This document shows positions 33,351 through 42,419 of a stretch of DNA of 64,000 nt, one piece after another; within the stretch, counting starts at the first letter, position 1, and every line of letters starts with the position of its first letter. Under the pieces are notes generated by a model, which was not told the DNA's origin, ran no database searches, and was given only the letters and a program-made list of their open reading frames with translations. Location: NCBI RefSeq assembly GCF_900112755.1, contig NZ_FOMW01000004.1, forward strand, positions 1-64,000, read 5' to 3'. A program made the position numbers and the translations under genes. This DNA comes from Sulfitobacter brevis (GTDB taxonomy: Bacteria > Pseudomonadota > Alphaproteobacteria > Rhodobacterales > Rhodobacteraceae).

Positions 33351-34228
33351 TTAACGTTAGCTGCGAGAAAGGTAAATATTTCGGTATGGTCCGCACCTTT
33401 CTCAAGCGAGGCCTCTGCCGCGCGCCATGTCTCCGCGGCAGCACGCACGCCCGGCAGATGCTGGCCCACGTGTCTCGACAGGCTGGCGGCCAAACCAACA
33501 TCCTTGGCCATCAATCCAAGACCAAAGCCCGCACCTTTGAAGTTTTCAGACAGGATAAACTGCACGATCTTGTTTTCAGTCGAGTTGTTCCGCCCGGTCG
33601 AAGCATTGATGATCTCGATCAACCGCGCCGGATCAAGCCCGAATTCTTGCCCGATCAGCACCGCCTCGCAAGCAGCGGCAAGACCGGCGGCAGAGACATA
33701 GTTGTTCAGTGCCTTGGTGGCATGGCCCGCTGCCAGCCCCCCCGCAGAGAACACCTTGCCCATGCTTTCGAGAACGGGCGTCACAAGATCAATAGCAGCG
33801 GGATCATCACCGCCCAACATAATCGCAAGCGACCCGTTGACTGCTTTGCGTAGCCCGCCCGATACAGGTGCATCTAACAGCACGATGCCATGCTCTTTCA
33901 GGGCAGCGCCAAGCTTTCTGGTTTCAATTGGATCAGAAGAGCTCATATCGACGATGATCCCGCCTTGCGTCATTGAACGCGCCACGCCGTCCGCACCAAG
34001 GCAGACGGTCTCGACAATCTTAGAATTTGGCAACATCAAAATGACGATTTCGGCATGCTCTCCCACTTCGGCAAGGCTGGAGGCGACTTGCAATTTACTG
34101 CCCTTGCCAGCCTTACGTGCGGCATCGGGAAGCGCGTCATAGATCAGCGGTGCATGGCCATTCTGTGCCATGCACCGCACCATAGGCGCGCCCATTGTGC
34201 CGATTCCAATAAAGCCAAGTTTGGGCAC
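33347..34228 (-). CDS. 3-Hydroxyisobutyrate dehydrogenase-family oxidoreductase
   Basis: A 293-residue NAD(P)-dependent beta-hydroxyacid dehydrogenase. Rossmann motif GFIGIGTMGAPM at 5-16, substrate motif DAPVSGG, and catalytic Lys in HATKALNNYVSAA. Family members oxidise 3-hydroxyisobutyrate, tartronate semialdehyde and similar. Overlaps the hydrolase start by four bases. Confidence 0.92.
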   Translation of the reverse strand: MPKLGFIGIGTMGAPMVRCMAQNGHAPLIYDALPDAARKAGKGSKLQVASSLAEVGEHAEIVILMLPNSKIVETVCLGADGVARSMTQGGIIVDMSSSDPIETRKLGAALKEHGIVLLDAPVSGGLRKAVNGSLAIMLGGDDPAAIDLVTPVLESMGKVFSAGGLAAGHATKALNNYVSAAGLAAACEAVLIGQEFGLDPARLIEIINASTGRNNSTENKIVQFILSENFKGAGFGLGLMAKDVGLAASLSRHVGQHLPGVRAAAETWRAAEASLEKGADHTEIFTFLAANVK

Positions 34229-34229
34229 G

Positions 34230-34610
34230 CTACTCTGCCTCCAGCTCGTCGAGCACAGTTTTTGCGATGCGGAAGCTGTCGACCATGGCTGGCACGCCGC
34301 AATAGATCCCTACCTGAAGCAAAATCTCTTTGATCTCAGCACGGCTCAGCCCGTTATTCACGGCTCCACGCACATGAGCGGCCAATTCATGCGGACGGTT
34401 TAGCGCACTTATCATGGCGAGGTTGATCGTGGAGCGTGTTTTACGGTCAATCCCGTCACGACCCCAGACTTCGCCCCAGCAGTAGGTCGTGACAAGTTCC
34501 TGAAGATCCTTGGTGAAATCATCAGCATTTTCAATTGCCTTGTCTACATATGCGTCGCCCAAGGTTGCGCGCCGAATTTCCATGCCTTTGTCGTAGGTAG
34601 CCTTGTCCAT
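34230..34610 (-). CDS. Carboxymuconolactone decarboxylase-family protein
   Basis: A 126-residue all-alpha protein matching PcaC-type enzymes in length and in YCWGEVWGRDGIDRKTRS, followed by ELAAHVRGAVNNGLSRAEIKEILLQVG. The family decarboxylates gamma-carboxymuconolactone or acts on related lactones. Together with the lactonase-like MBL and the hydrolase it suggests ring-cleavage product catabolism, without the ring-cleaving oxygenase present here. Confidence 0.88.
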   Translation of the reverse strand: MDKATYDKGMEIRRATLGDAYVDKAIENADDFTKDLQELVTTYCWGEVWGRDGIDRKTRSTINLAMISALNRPHELAAHVRGAVNNGLSRAEIKEILLQVGIYCGVPAMVDSFRIAKTVLDELEAE

Positions 34611-34626
34611 GTTTGGGTCCTTTTGG

Positions 34627-35310
34627 TTATTCTTTATCTAAATCAAGCTCTGAGAAACGGCGCTGAACGACCTCGGCAGCGGCTGCAACATGCGCCTCAG
34701 CCATATCTCTGGCCCGACGACCGTCGCCTGCACGGATCGCATTTACGACCCTGCCAATTTCCTTGAGCGTATCGGGAAAACGGCCCGAAGCCGATAACGT
34801 CAGCCGCCTGAGCTGAACGATACGGTTGTTAAGTTGGGTAAACATCAACTCGAGCACTTCGTTCGCAGCGCCATTCAGCAGGCAGCGATAGAAATCGTTC
34901 TTTGCCTCGACTAAGGCATTGGGCTCTTCCTTAACCACCATCGCTTCAAGTCGGGCGAAGATATCGAAAAGCTCTTGGCGCTGCTCGTCCGAGGCCCGCT
35001 GCGTAAATTCCGAACAGGCCAATCCTTCGAGAGCGCCGCGCACACGGTAAAGCTGAGCAGCCTCCTCGCGGCCTAAGAGAGTGACGACGGGTCCCTTGTG
35101 AGGCACCAGTGTGATCAGCCCTTCGGAGGCAAGTGTTTGAATCGCCTCACGCAGCAGCCCACGGCTGACCCCGAACATCTCAGTCATCTCTCGCTCGACA
35201 AGACGGGCGCCGCCTTTGAGATCTCCCGACAGGATGGCTTCACGCAGACCGCGCACAAGACGTGCGTTCAATGTGAGGTCTTCTCGGTCCAGTGCGTATT
35301 TCGAGGTCAT
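34627..35310 (-). CDS. GntR-family regulator with FCD domain
   Basis: A 227-residue regulator from MTSKYALDREDL (ATG at 35310; seven more codons in-frame lack merit). Winged helix at about 15-75 (GARLVEREMTEMFGVSRGLLREAI) and an all-helical FCD ligand domain to the C-terminus. It heads the catabolic operon 34610-31330 and is divergent from the Liv importer. A 17-bp perfect inverted repeat between them is the probable operator. Confidence 0.92.
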   Translation of the reverse strand: MTSKYALDREDLTLNARLVRGLREAILSGDLKGGARLVEREMTEMFGVSRGLLREAIQTLASEGLITLVPHKGPVVTLLGREEAAQLYRVRGALEGLACSEFTQRASDEQRQELFDIFARLEAMVVKEEPNALVEAKNDFYRCLLNGAANEVLELMFTQLNNRIVQLRRLTLSASGRFPDTLKEIGRVVNAIRAGDGRRARDMAEAHVAAAAEVVQRRFSELDLDKE

Positions 35311-35353
35311 TGCGTTATCCTTCAGGAGCAATCAATCATATTGTCTAACAATC

Positions 35354-35370
35354 TGTCAATATAGTTGACA
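35354..35370. promoter_or_regulatory. Operator-like perfect inverted repeat for the FCD regulator
   Basis: TGTCAA-TATAG-TTGACA: perfect six-base arms around five bases, midway between the GntR start (35310) and the substrate-binding gene (35431). The form (TGTC...GACA) is like known FCD-family operators. Confidence 0.65.
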
Positions 35371-35430
35371 AACAAACTGACGTCACACTACGCTATTTGA
35401 AAATGAAGGTCATCATTGGGAGGATGAAAA

Positions 35431-36657
35431 ATGAAGCGTAGTAAACTATCGACCTCGGTTGCCGCACTTACCCGCCGCTCCGTACTTGCCACGGGGGCCG
35501 CTGCCCTTGCCATGCCAGCGCTGACAGGGCGCGGCTTTGCACAAGAAGCCGTGAATGTAGGGGTGATCGTCCCGCTTTCGGGTGCCAATGCACAGTTCGG
35601 TATTAACTCGCGCAATGGCATCCAGCTGGTCGCCGATGAGATCAATGCCAACGGCGGGATCAAATCGATGGGCGGAGCGCAGATCAATCTGGTCATAGCC
35701 GATGCAACCTCGAACCCGACACAGGCGGCCACCGTGGCACAGCGCATGATGTCGCAAGATAATGTCGTTGCTGTGTTGGGCGCTTTTGCCTCGTCACTGA
35801 CGCTGGCCATCTCCGAAGTAACCGAACGGCGCGGTGTGCCGCTCCTGACCATGTCATTCTCGGACCAAATCACCGATCGCGGTTTCCAAAATGTGTTCCA
35901 GATCGTTTCGCCGGGCAGCCAGATTGGTGCCGCGACGTTCGACTTCACACGTGCTCTGGCACAAGAAGCAGGCCAAACACTCGAAAAAATCGCAATCATG
36001 TACGAAGATACGGCTTATGGAACGTCACAATCAGCCGGTCTACGCAAAGCCGCACAGGACGCAGGTATCGAAGTGGTGATGGACGAGGCATACCCTCTCG
36101 GCATCACTGACGTCAGCCCGCTTATCAACCAGTTGCGCCGCTCTGATGCGCAAGTAGTATTCCCCGTATCTTATCTCAACGATTCCTTGCTGATCGTGCG
36201 CTCGATGCGCCAGCAAGGCATCAACATCCCCACCATCGGCGGCGCTGCAGGGTATATCATCCCCGACTTCCGCGAAGGTCTGGGCGATCTGGCGGACAAT
36301 GTTCTGTCCATCTCTCCGGCGGCTTATGATCAGGCGCCAGACTATACCGAGCGTTTCCGTGAGAAATTCGGCTATTTCATGGTGCATGAAGCGCAAGAGC
36401 ATGCGGCCTGCATGGGATGCCTGCACTCCGCTCTCGAGGCTGCCGGATCCGCCGATCATGCGGCAATCCGAGAACAACTACAGAATAGTGTCTTTGACCA
36501 AGGCTGGGCGACCGTCATGTCCGGCGGCAAGGTTGAATTCGACGAAATGGGCCGCAACATCCATGCTTCGCCTCTGATGGTGCAATGGCGCGGTGGGGAA
36601 CTGGTGACCGTTTATCCTAAGGAATACGCCACCGGCGAAGTCGTCTGGAACAGCTAA
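35431..36657 (+). CDS. livK: Branched-chain-type ABC transporter substrate-binding protein
   Basis: A 408-residue type I periplasmic binding protein. An N-terminal RRSVLATGAAALAMPALTGR region with twin arginines and FAQ/EAVN is a Tat-like signal. Mature start VNVGVIVPLSGANAQFG is typical of Leu/Ile/Val-binding relatives. Many such proteins bind aromatic acids or other carboxylates, and the linked catabolic genes favour that. A hairpin follows before livH. Confidence 0.9.
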   Translation: MKRSKLSTSVAALTRRSVLATGAAALAMPALTGRGFAQEAVNVGVIVPLSGANAQFGINSRNGIQLVADEINANGGIKSMGGAQINLVIADATSNPTQAATVAQRMMSQDNVVAVLGAFASSLTLAISEVTERRGVPLLTMSFSDQITDRGFQNVFQIVSPGSQIGAATFDFTRALAQEAGQTLEKIAIMYEDTAYGTSQSAGLRKAAQDAGIEVVMDEAYPLGITDVSPLINQLRRSDAQVVFPVSYLNDSLLIVRSMRQQGINIPTIGGAAGYIIPDFREGLGDLADNVLSISPAAYDQAPDYTERFREKFGYFMVHEAQEHAACMGCLHSALEAAGSADHAAIREQLQNSVFDQGWATVMSGGKVEFDEMGRNIHASPLMVQWRGGELVTVYPKEYATGEVVWNS

Positions 36658-36681
36658 GTAATCACTCCAATTCCAACTCAG

Positions 36682-36712
36682 GGTCCTGAACGGTACTCAG
36701 CCGTTCAGGACC
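36682..36712 (+). terminator. Hairpin between livK and livH
   Basis: A perfect 12-bp stem (GGTCCTGAACGG with CCGTTCAGGACC) and 7-base loop, 24 bases after the binding-protein stop. No T run; likely a partial terminator or stabiliser of the livK mRNA. Confidence 0.7.
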
Positions 36713-36736
36713 AGTGGCAGCAGGATCCCGCAGACT

Positions 36737-37627
36737 ATGCAATCGATCACCACCTTCTTTCAAACGCTGATCGACGGCGTTTTGATCGGCGGCGTCTATG
36801 CCGTCATTTCAATCGGGCTGAGCCTTGTGTTTGGCGTGATGCATATCGTCAACTTTGCCCATGCAGAGTTTCTCATGCTGGGTATGTTTATTGCATGGTT
36901 TGCCTGGGCCTACGCCGGAATCGACCCAATGCTGGGCGCGTTCATTGCCCTGATCATCACATTTTTTATCGGCATGGGCATGCAGCGGGTGCTGATCAAG
37001 CCGATCATCGGCGCCCCTCAAGTTGCACAAATCTTCCTCACCGTCGGATTACTCTTTGCCATGGAAAACGGTGCGCTTTTGCTCTTCGGGGCCGATTTTC
37101 GGTCTGTCAGTACTTCCTACCAGACACAGGCTTTAACCCTTTTTTCCGGCGAGTCCGGTCGAATCCTCGTACCGCTGGATAAGCTCTATGCTTTCTTGAT
37201 GGCTCTCCTGAGCGGCGCCTCGCTTTGGTTTTTTCTTAACCGCACTTCATGGGGGCGCGCAATGCGCGCCACGTCCCAAGACCCGATGGCGGCCAAGCTG
37301 ATGGGGATCAACACCGACAAGATGTATATGATCGCCTTCGGCCTCGGCGTCGGCACCACCGCTTTTGGCGGTGCGGTTATTCTGCCCTATATCACCGCTT
37401 CTCCGACCGTCGGGTCGCAGTTTGTGGTGCTGATGTTCACCGCCGTTGTCCTTGGCGGGCTGGGCTCGGTTGCCGGGGCCGTAGTTGGCGGCATCATGGT
37501 CGGGCTGATCCAGTCGTTCTCGGCACTGATATTGCCGATCCAGCTCCAAAACCTGACGCTCTTCGTAATTTTCATTCTGGTGCTCGCTCTCAAGCCTGAA
37601 GGGCTGACCGCACGGAGACGCTCATGA
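36737..37627 (+). CDS. livH: Branched-chain-type ABC permease LivH
   Basis: A 296-residue membrane protein with about eight helices. LivH marks are GVYAVISIGLSLVFGVMHIVNFAHAEFLMLG at the N-terminus and a C-terminal VLGGLGSVAGAVVGGIMVG. It forms half of the inner-membrane channel with LivM. Stop overlaps livM by four bases. Confidence 0.93.
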   Translation: MQSITTFFQTLIDGVLIGGVYAVISIGLSLVFGVMHIVNFAHAEFLMLGMFIAWFAWAYAGIDPMLGAFIALIITFFIGMGMQRVLIKPIIGAPQVAQIFLTVGLLFAMENGALLLFGADFRSVSTSYQTQALTLFSGESGRILVPLDKLYAFLMALLSGASLWFFLNRTSWGRAMRATSQDPMAAKLMGINTDKMYMIAFGLGVGTTAFGGAVILPYITASPTVGSQFVVLMFTAVVLGGLGSVAGAVVGGIMVGLIQSFSALILPIQLQNLTLFVIFILVLALKPEGLTARRRS

Positions 37628-38610
37628 CCCGTTTTTTCTATCCTTCCCTGGCAGTGGTGGCTGTTACAGTCATGTCACTCTTGCCGCTGACACTCGACCC
37701 ACAAGGATATGAGATTCGCATCTTGTGTATTGCGATGCTTTTTGCGGCCTTGGGCCAAGCCTGGAACATTGTAGGCGGTCTGGCCAACCAGATTTCGCTG
37801 GGGCATGCGGCCTATTTCGGGATCGGGGCCTATACTTCAACCATCCTGTTGCGGTTGTTCAGCCTTTCGCCTTGGCTCGGTGGAATCTTGGGTATGGTGC
37901 TGGCCGTGCTTTTCGCCCTGCTGCTCAGCGTGCCGACGGTGCGCCTGAAGGGGCACTACTTTGCTCTGGCAACATTGGGAGCCGGAGAGGCGATGCGCGT
38001 CATCGCTAATAGCTGGGCCAGCGTCACAGGCGGTCCGGTCGGCATATCCGTCCCCTACTCCCGCGAGAGCAGCCTTTGGATGATGCAATTTCCCACGGTC
38101 TTGCCCAACTATTACCTATTTTTGATCGCCTTGGTGATCATTTGCCTCGTGTTCTGGAAGATCCAGACTGGCGCCTTGGGGTTCCGGTTGCGGGCCATAA
38201 AGGAAAACGAACAGGCCGCTGAGGTTATCGGCGTAGACACCTATCGCGCCAAACTGATCGCAAGCACGGTCTCGGCCGCGATTACTGCCTTTATGGGTAC
38301 GCTCTATGCGCAATTCCAGTTCTTTTTTGACCCCGATACGGTGTTCGGTGTGGCGACGATTTCGGTTAAGATGGCACTGATCGCAATTCTGGGCGGCGTC
38401 GGCACGCTTCTTGGACCACTGCTCGGGGCCGCGTTCATCATTCCGATGGAGGAGTTTGCCAACAGCTACTTCGGAGCCTCTGTCGCGGGGCTGTCGCAAT
38501 TCGCTTACGGCGTTATCCTCGTGGTGATCATCCTGATCAACCCCCGAGGTCTGGTGGCCCTTATCGGACAGATCAAGAACCGGATTTTCTCGAAAGGAGG
38601 GTCGCAATGA
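37624..38610 (+). CDS. livM: Branched-chain-type ABC permease LivM
   Basis: A 328-residue membrane protein with about ten helices. It carries WNIVGGLANQISLGHAAYFG, a KENEQAAEVIGVDTYRAKL cytoplasmic loop, and ILGGVGTLLGPLLGAAF near the end, all LivM marks. Pairs with LivH. Overlaps livG by four bases. Confidence 0.93.
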   Translation: MTRFFYPSLAVVAVTVMSLLPLTLDPQGYEIRILCIAMLFAALGQAWNIVGGLANQISLGHAAYFGIGAYTSTILLRLFSLSPWLGGILGMVLAVLFALLLSVPTVRLKGHYFALATLGAGEAMRVIANSWASVTGGPVGISVPYSRESSLWMMQFPTVLPNYYLFLIALVIICLVFWKIQTGALGFRLRAIKENEQAAEVIGVDTYRAKLIASTVSAAITAFMGTLYAQFQFFFDPDTVFGVATISVKMALIAILGGVGTLLGPLLGAAFIIPMEEFANSYFGASVAGLSQFAYGVILVVIILINPRGLVALIGQIKNRIFSKGGSQ

Positions 38611-39365
38611 CAGCCCCCATCCTTCAGGTCCAGAACCTGACCCGACGGTTTGGCGGCCTTGTAGCCGTCAACGACGTCAGCTTTGAATTGGACCCCGGAG
38701 AAATTGTCGGCCTGATTGGCCCCAATGGTGCCGGTAAGACCACCCTCTTCAACGTTCTGACCGGCATCTACCCCCCGAGTGCGGGGCAGATCCTGCTGCG
38801 CGGTGCACCAAGTGGCGGGTTGAAGCCGCACAAGATCGCTGCCCGCGGGATGACAAAAACCTTCCAGAACGTCGCCTTGTTCATGGAATCCTCGGTACTT
38901 GATAATGTGGTCACCGGCGGGCTGTTGAAAAACACCCTCCCCGAGGCCCGCAAGAAAGCCCGCGCTATACTGGAGCGGGTCGGACTTGCCAGCATCGCAG
39001 ACAAAAAGGCCGGTGATCTGTCCTTCCCCGAGCGCGCCCGCGTAGAGGTGGCCCGCGCCCTATGCACCGAGCCTGACATTTTATTACTCGACGAGGTCAT
39101 GGCCGCACTTACCCCCGCCGAAATGGAGGACGTCATCACGCTGGTGCGTTCTTTGCGCGACGAGGGCATTACCTTTGTCGTGGTCGAACATCACATGAAA
39201 GCAGTGATGAAATTGTGCGAACGGTTGTTGGTCCTCAATTTCGGCGAGTTGATCGCCGATGGCACGCCCACAGACATTGCCCAGAATGATCGGGTTATCG
39301 AAGCCTATCTGGGATCGTCCTTCGCCAAGAAACGCCAACACCAAGCGCCGGAGGTTCTGGCATGA
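38607..39365 (+). CDS. livG: Branched-chain-type ABC ATPase LivG
   Basis: A 252-residue ATPase with Walker [10 protein letters not shown], Walker [17 protein letters not shown], and a switch His in VVEHHM. The signature is [15 protein letters not shown], as in LivG rather than the common LSGGQ. Hydrolyses ATP for import. Overlaps livF by four bases. Confidence 0.93.
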   Translation: MTAPILQVQNLTRRFGGLVAVNDVSFELDPGEIVGLIGPNGAGKTTLFNVLTGIYPPSAGQILLRGAPSGGLKPHKIAARGMTKTFQNVALFMESSVLDNVVTGGLLKNTLPEARKKARAILERVGLASIADKKAGDLSFPERARVEVARALCTEPDILLLDEVMAALTPAEMEDVITLVRSLRDEGITFVVVEHHMKAVMKLCERLLVLNFGELIADGTPTDIAQNDRVIEAYLGSSFAKKRQHQAPEVLA

Positions 39366-40096
39366 CGACACCATCGGCAACCGGTGCCCCGCTTTTGACT
39401 ATCGAAAACCTCTGCGCGTCTTACGGGGGCGCATGGGTACTCAAGGACGTGTCCCTGACCATGCAGGTAGGCGAATTTCTGGCGATCATCGGCGCAAATA
39501 CTGCTGGAAAAAGTACCTTACTTAAGGCGATTTCCGGTCTGATGCCTCAGACCAGCGGAAACATTTCGTTTTTGGGGCACGACTTGCTGAACACTCCCGC
39601 CCACCGCGTGCCGACATTAGGCATCGCTCACGTCCCCGAAGGCCGTCATGTATTTACGGAAATGACCGTAGAAGAAAATCTCCGCACGGGGGCCTTCACG
39701 CGGGGAAAATCCTCTGGGGTTGGCGACTCAATAGCGCGTATTTTCGACCTGTTCCCCCGTCTCAAAGAGCGGCGCACCCAGCTGGCGGGCACGCTCTCAG
39801 GCGGCGAGCAGCAGATGGTGGCCGTCGGGCGTGGCATGATGCTGGACCCCAAGCTGCTTATTCTGGATGAACCGAGCCTTGGCCTCGCGCCAATTGTGGT
39901 CGAAGAGATGCACGATCGATTTCACGAGATCCACAACAGCGGAGTCTCTGTCCTGCTGGTAGAACAAAACGTTTCCCTCGCACTTGAAAGCGCAGGACGG
40001 GCATATGTAATGTCTTCGGGCAGCATTGAGTTTGAGGGAATTGCGACAGAGTTGGCCCAAGATGATCGAATTCGTCGCGCGTATCTCGGAATCTGA
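39362..40096 (+). CDS. livF: Branched-chain-type ABC ATPase LivF
   Basis: A 244-residue ATPase with signature LSGGEQQMVAVGRGM, Walker B LLILDEPSLGLAP, and LVEQNV. Walker A reads GANTAGKST, with Thr at the fourth position where Gly is usual; the GK[ST] core is intact. Last gene of the importer. No terminator with T run was identified after it. Confidence 0.93.
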   Translation: MTTPSATGAPLLTIENLCASYGGAWVLKDVSLTMQVGEFLAIIGANTAGKSTLLKAISGLMPQTSGNISFLGHDLLNTPAHRVPTLGIAHVPEGRHVFTEMTVEENLRTGAFTRGKSSGVGDSIARIFDLFPRLKERRTQLAGTLSGGEQQMVAVGRGMMLDPKLLILDEPSLGLAPIVVEEMHDRFHEIHNSGVSVLLVEQNVSLALESAGRAYVMSSGSIEFEGIATELAQDDRIRRAYLGI

Positions 40097-40417
40097 ATTG
40101 AAAGGCGCCGAGTATATTAAACCGTGAAAGCTGCACTTGTATCCAACATGCTTCGACCTGCGTCATTAGCTCAAACAGTTCGGGGGCTCTGGTATCCTCC
40201 CATCAGGCTGTTGTTTGGATCAAACAGGGGATGCAATCGAAGGACTGTGTCATGGACTGTGATTAAGACAAGCGACATCAAGGCTGGCTGCAATCATATA
40301 TAATTGGTAGCCAATACTAAATAGCCGATAACTTGGCCCAGGACAGCGACAGAGAAATCTTGCCGCCACAAGGCTGGGTCGAATGCACGATTCATCTGGC
40401 AAGCGGCTTCACTCGCG
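40097..40417. other. Convergent intergenic region, no gene
   Basis: About 320 bases between livF and the end of the broken aldehyde dehydrogenase. No hairpin with a T run or protein-like frame could be found; AT content rises, consistent with decayed sequence. Confidence 0.35.
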
Positions 40418-41400
40418 TTACCGCATCACAAAAGGGTTCGCCATCGGCGTGTCCGACGTATTGATCCAAGTCGTTTTCGTGCGGGTATAGTCATAGATCG
40501 CATCCACGCCAGCTTCGCGTCCGTAACCTGAGTGGTTGTATCCACCGAAGGGCGCGATGGGTGAAATAGCACGGTAGGTGTTGATCCAGCAAATCCCGGC
40601 TTTGAGCCGCTTTGATACGCGGTGCGCGCGCGCAAGGTTTTGCGTGAACACTCCCGATCCAAGCCCGAATGGCGTACTATTGGCTAAGGATATGGCCTCT
40701 TCTTCGGTATCAAAAGGGATCAGCGACATGATTGGCAAGAACAATTCAACATGCGCGGTTTCGATATTATGCGTTTCACACTTTACCAGCGTCGGTGCCA
40801 TGTAATTGCCCGGCCGCTCCAGCGGTGCGCCGCCAAACCGGATATGCGCGCCTTGCGCCCTCGCCTTCGCCAGAATTGCAACGATATGGTCGATCTGTGC
40901 CTTGGTGCAAAGCGGCCCCAAATGCGTTGCAGTATCAAGAGGATCACCGACAACTATCGCTTGGGCCGTTTGCACAATGCGCTCTATTAGCGCCTCGAGG
41001 ATGGGCCGATGGATCAGGCCGCGCGATCCGGCGACACAACTCTGTCCCGATGCCCCGAAGTTGCCCGCGATCAGCCCGTTCGCCGCCCCGCCCAGTTCAA
41101 GCGAGGTCACGGCAAAGTTCTCGGCCGAGTTGCGCACCACATGGCGCGCGGTTTCAGGCCCGCCGGTAAAGGCGATCCGGTCGACATCAGGATGACGGGT
41201 CAAAGGGATGGCGCAACTCTCCGCGTCCCCTGTGATGACCGAAACCACGCCAGCCGGGAACCCCGGCCTCTTGGACCAACTTTGCGAACGCAAGCATCGG
41301 AGCGGGCGCAACATTGCACAATTCCGGGCCACCGATGAAGACGCCGCGGATATACTCGGCGGGAGCACCTATGTGCGCCGAATTGAACAACTGGCTGAGG
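40418..41400 (-). pseudogene. Aldehyde dehydrogenase remnant with three lesions
   Basis: The main frame covers the C-terminal two thirds of a NAD-dependent aldehyde dehydrogenase: AFTGGPETARHVV, LELGG (general-base Glu), GQSCVAGSRGLIH (catalytic Cys), GAPLERPGNYMAPTLV, and GGYNHSGYGREAG. Lesions: the N-terminal NAD-binding third is missing. A base is gained in the GGG run at 41256-41258, shifting out NVAPAPMLAFAKLVQEAGVP. LELGG is followed at once by AANG, losing about 16 residues including the usual Lys-Ser-Pro. Not expected to be active. Confidence 0.85.
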
Positions 41401-41788
41401 ATCTGCAGCATAAAAGTGGGTTTTCGTACCGGACCATAGCGAACACTTTGGCGCTATATGAATTGCTTGAGCACGTTTATGATTCCGACCGAATTGAAAT
41501 TTTTACTGTAACGCTCGTTCAATTCAAACTTGATTTTCGATCAACAACGACGGACATATATCCCAATGTTATCAAGGGACTGTTATTATGGCAAAAAATC
41601 CTACCATCCCAGCCAAACACTTCCGCAAATACAGACGCTGCAAGGGTCGCTCTATATAGCGGCGCGTTGTCCGTGGGTTACGGGTGTGCATAATATCTGC
41701 AGACTCATTTTGCCCTGCACATCTGGCACGACAACGCCCTGTGTCTGCAAACCGCATTCCGACGGTAGCAGTGTCCGGCTTTACGATG
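41401..41788. other. Intergenic, AT-rich, nothing recognised
   Basis: About 390 bases upstream of the aldehyde dehydrogenase remnant. AT-rich stretches near 41440-41600 look like promoter or decayed DNA. No gene or repeat recognised. Confidence 0.35.
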
Positions 41789-42154
41789 TTAGAGAGTCGC
41801 TAATAGCGCGCGCTGGTCTTGCCAACTGCTGGGCAACTGATGTCGCTTGCACCAGTCGGAGGTAAACCCGAGCGGCTGCTTCCCATCAAGGATCATTTTG
41901 GTGATGTCAGGTGCCATGACAAAGGATGCACTAAACCACCCCCGGAAGTCGGGCGTCACATATGGATTTGGTATGTGAAATATAATCAAGTGCCAGTCCA
42001 CTTGGAACGACGGGGAGTTGTTGTCGTAGTAAAAGGGCAGGAACCATTGTGCTGTGAGCCAGCCGCCCCGGCCGATTTCGTATTGGGGTCTACGAGTGAG
42101 TATCTTTGAACGACCTCGCCAAGGCCAACTGTGGTGCATTTGCTGCGAAATCAC
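41789..42154 (-). CDS. Unrecognised ORF, perhaps a C-terminal fragment
   Basis: A 121-residue frame. The part from WFLPFYYDNNSPSFQVDWHL to SFVMAPDITKMILDGKQPLG has protein-like composition rich in aromatic residues, but I know no family. The first 25 residues look random, so the ORF may be the tail of a broken gene. It sits in a decayed zone. Confidence 0.3.
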   Translation of the reverse strand: MISQQMHHSWPWRGRSKILTRRPQYEIGRGGWLTAQWFLPFYYDNNSPSFQVDWHLIIFHIPNPYVTPDFRGWFSASFVMAPDITKMILDGKQPLGFTSDWCKRHQLPSSWQDQRALLATL

Positions 42155-42419
42155 ACTTTATGCGCGCTGCGATCTATCAGCTGCCGAAAATGCTGCGCGA
42201 TGCACGAACGGCCGGTCTGGAGAAGCCGCGCTGCGGCATTGGAAGGCTGGTCCAATGGCCGGATAGGGCCGTTCGTGCCAATCCGAGACAAGGGCGGAGA
42301 GCGGCAATTCGCTGCATACGCGAGCCGTTTATCCACGAATACTGTGAAGCAAACCTTCAAGCAGATTGGAAGTGAGGGGTGTTTTATAGGACGACGACAG
42401 GCCATAGGACATGACGCGA
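42155..42419. other. Intergenic, nothing firm
   Basis: About 265 bases with overlapping short plus-strand frames of no clear similarity. Convergent to the antiporter end. Confidence 0.3.

Noticed and set aside
39362..40096. LivF Walker A variant GANTAGKST as a defect
   Set aside because: The GK[ST] core that contacts phosphate is intact and the fourth position tolerates variation.
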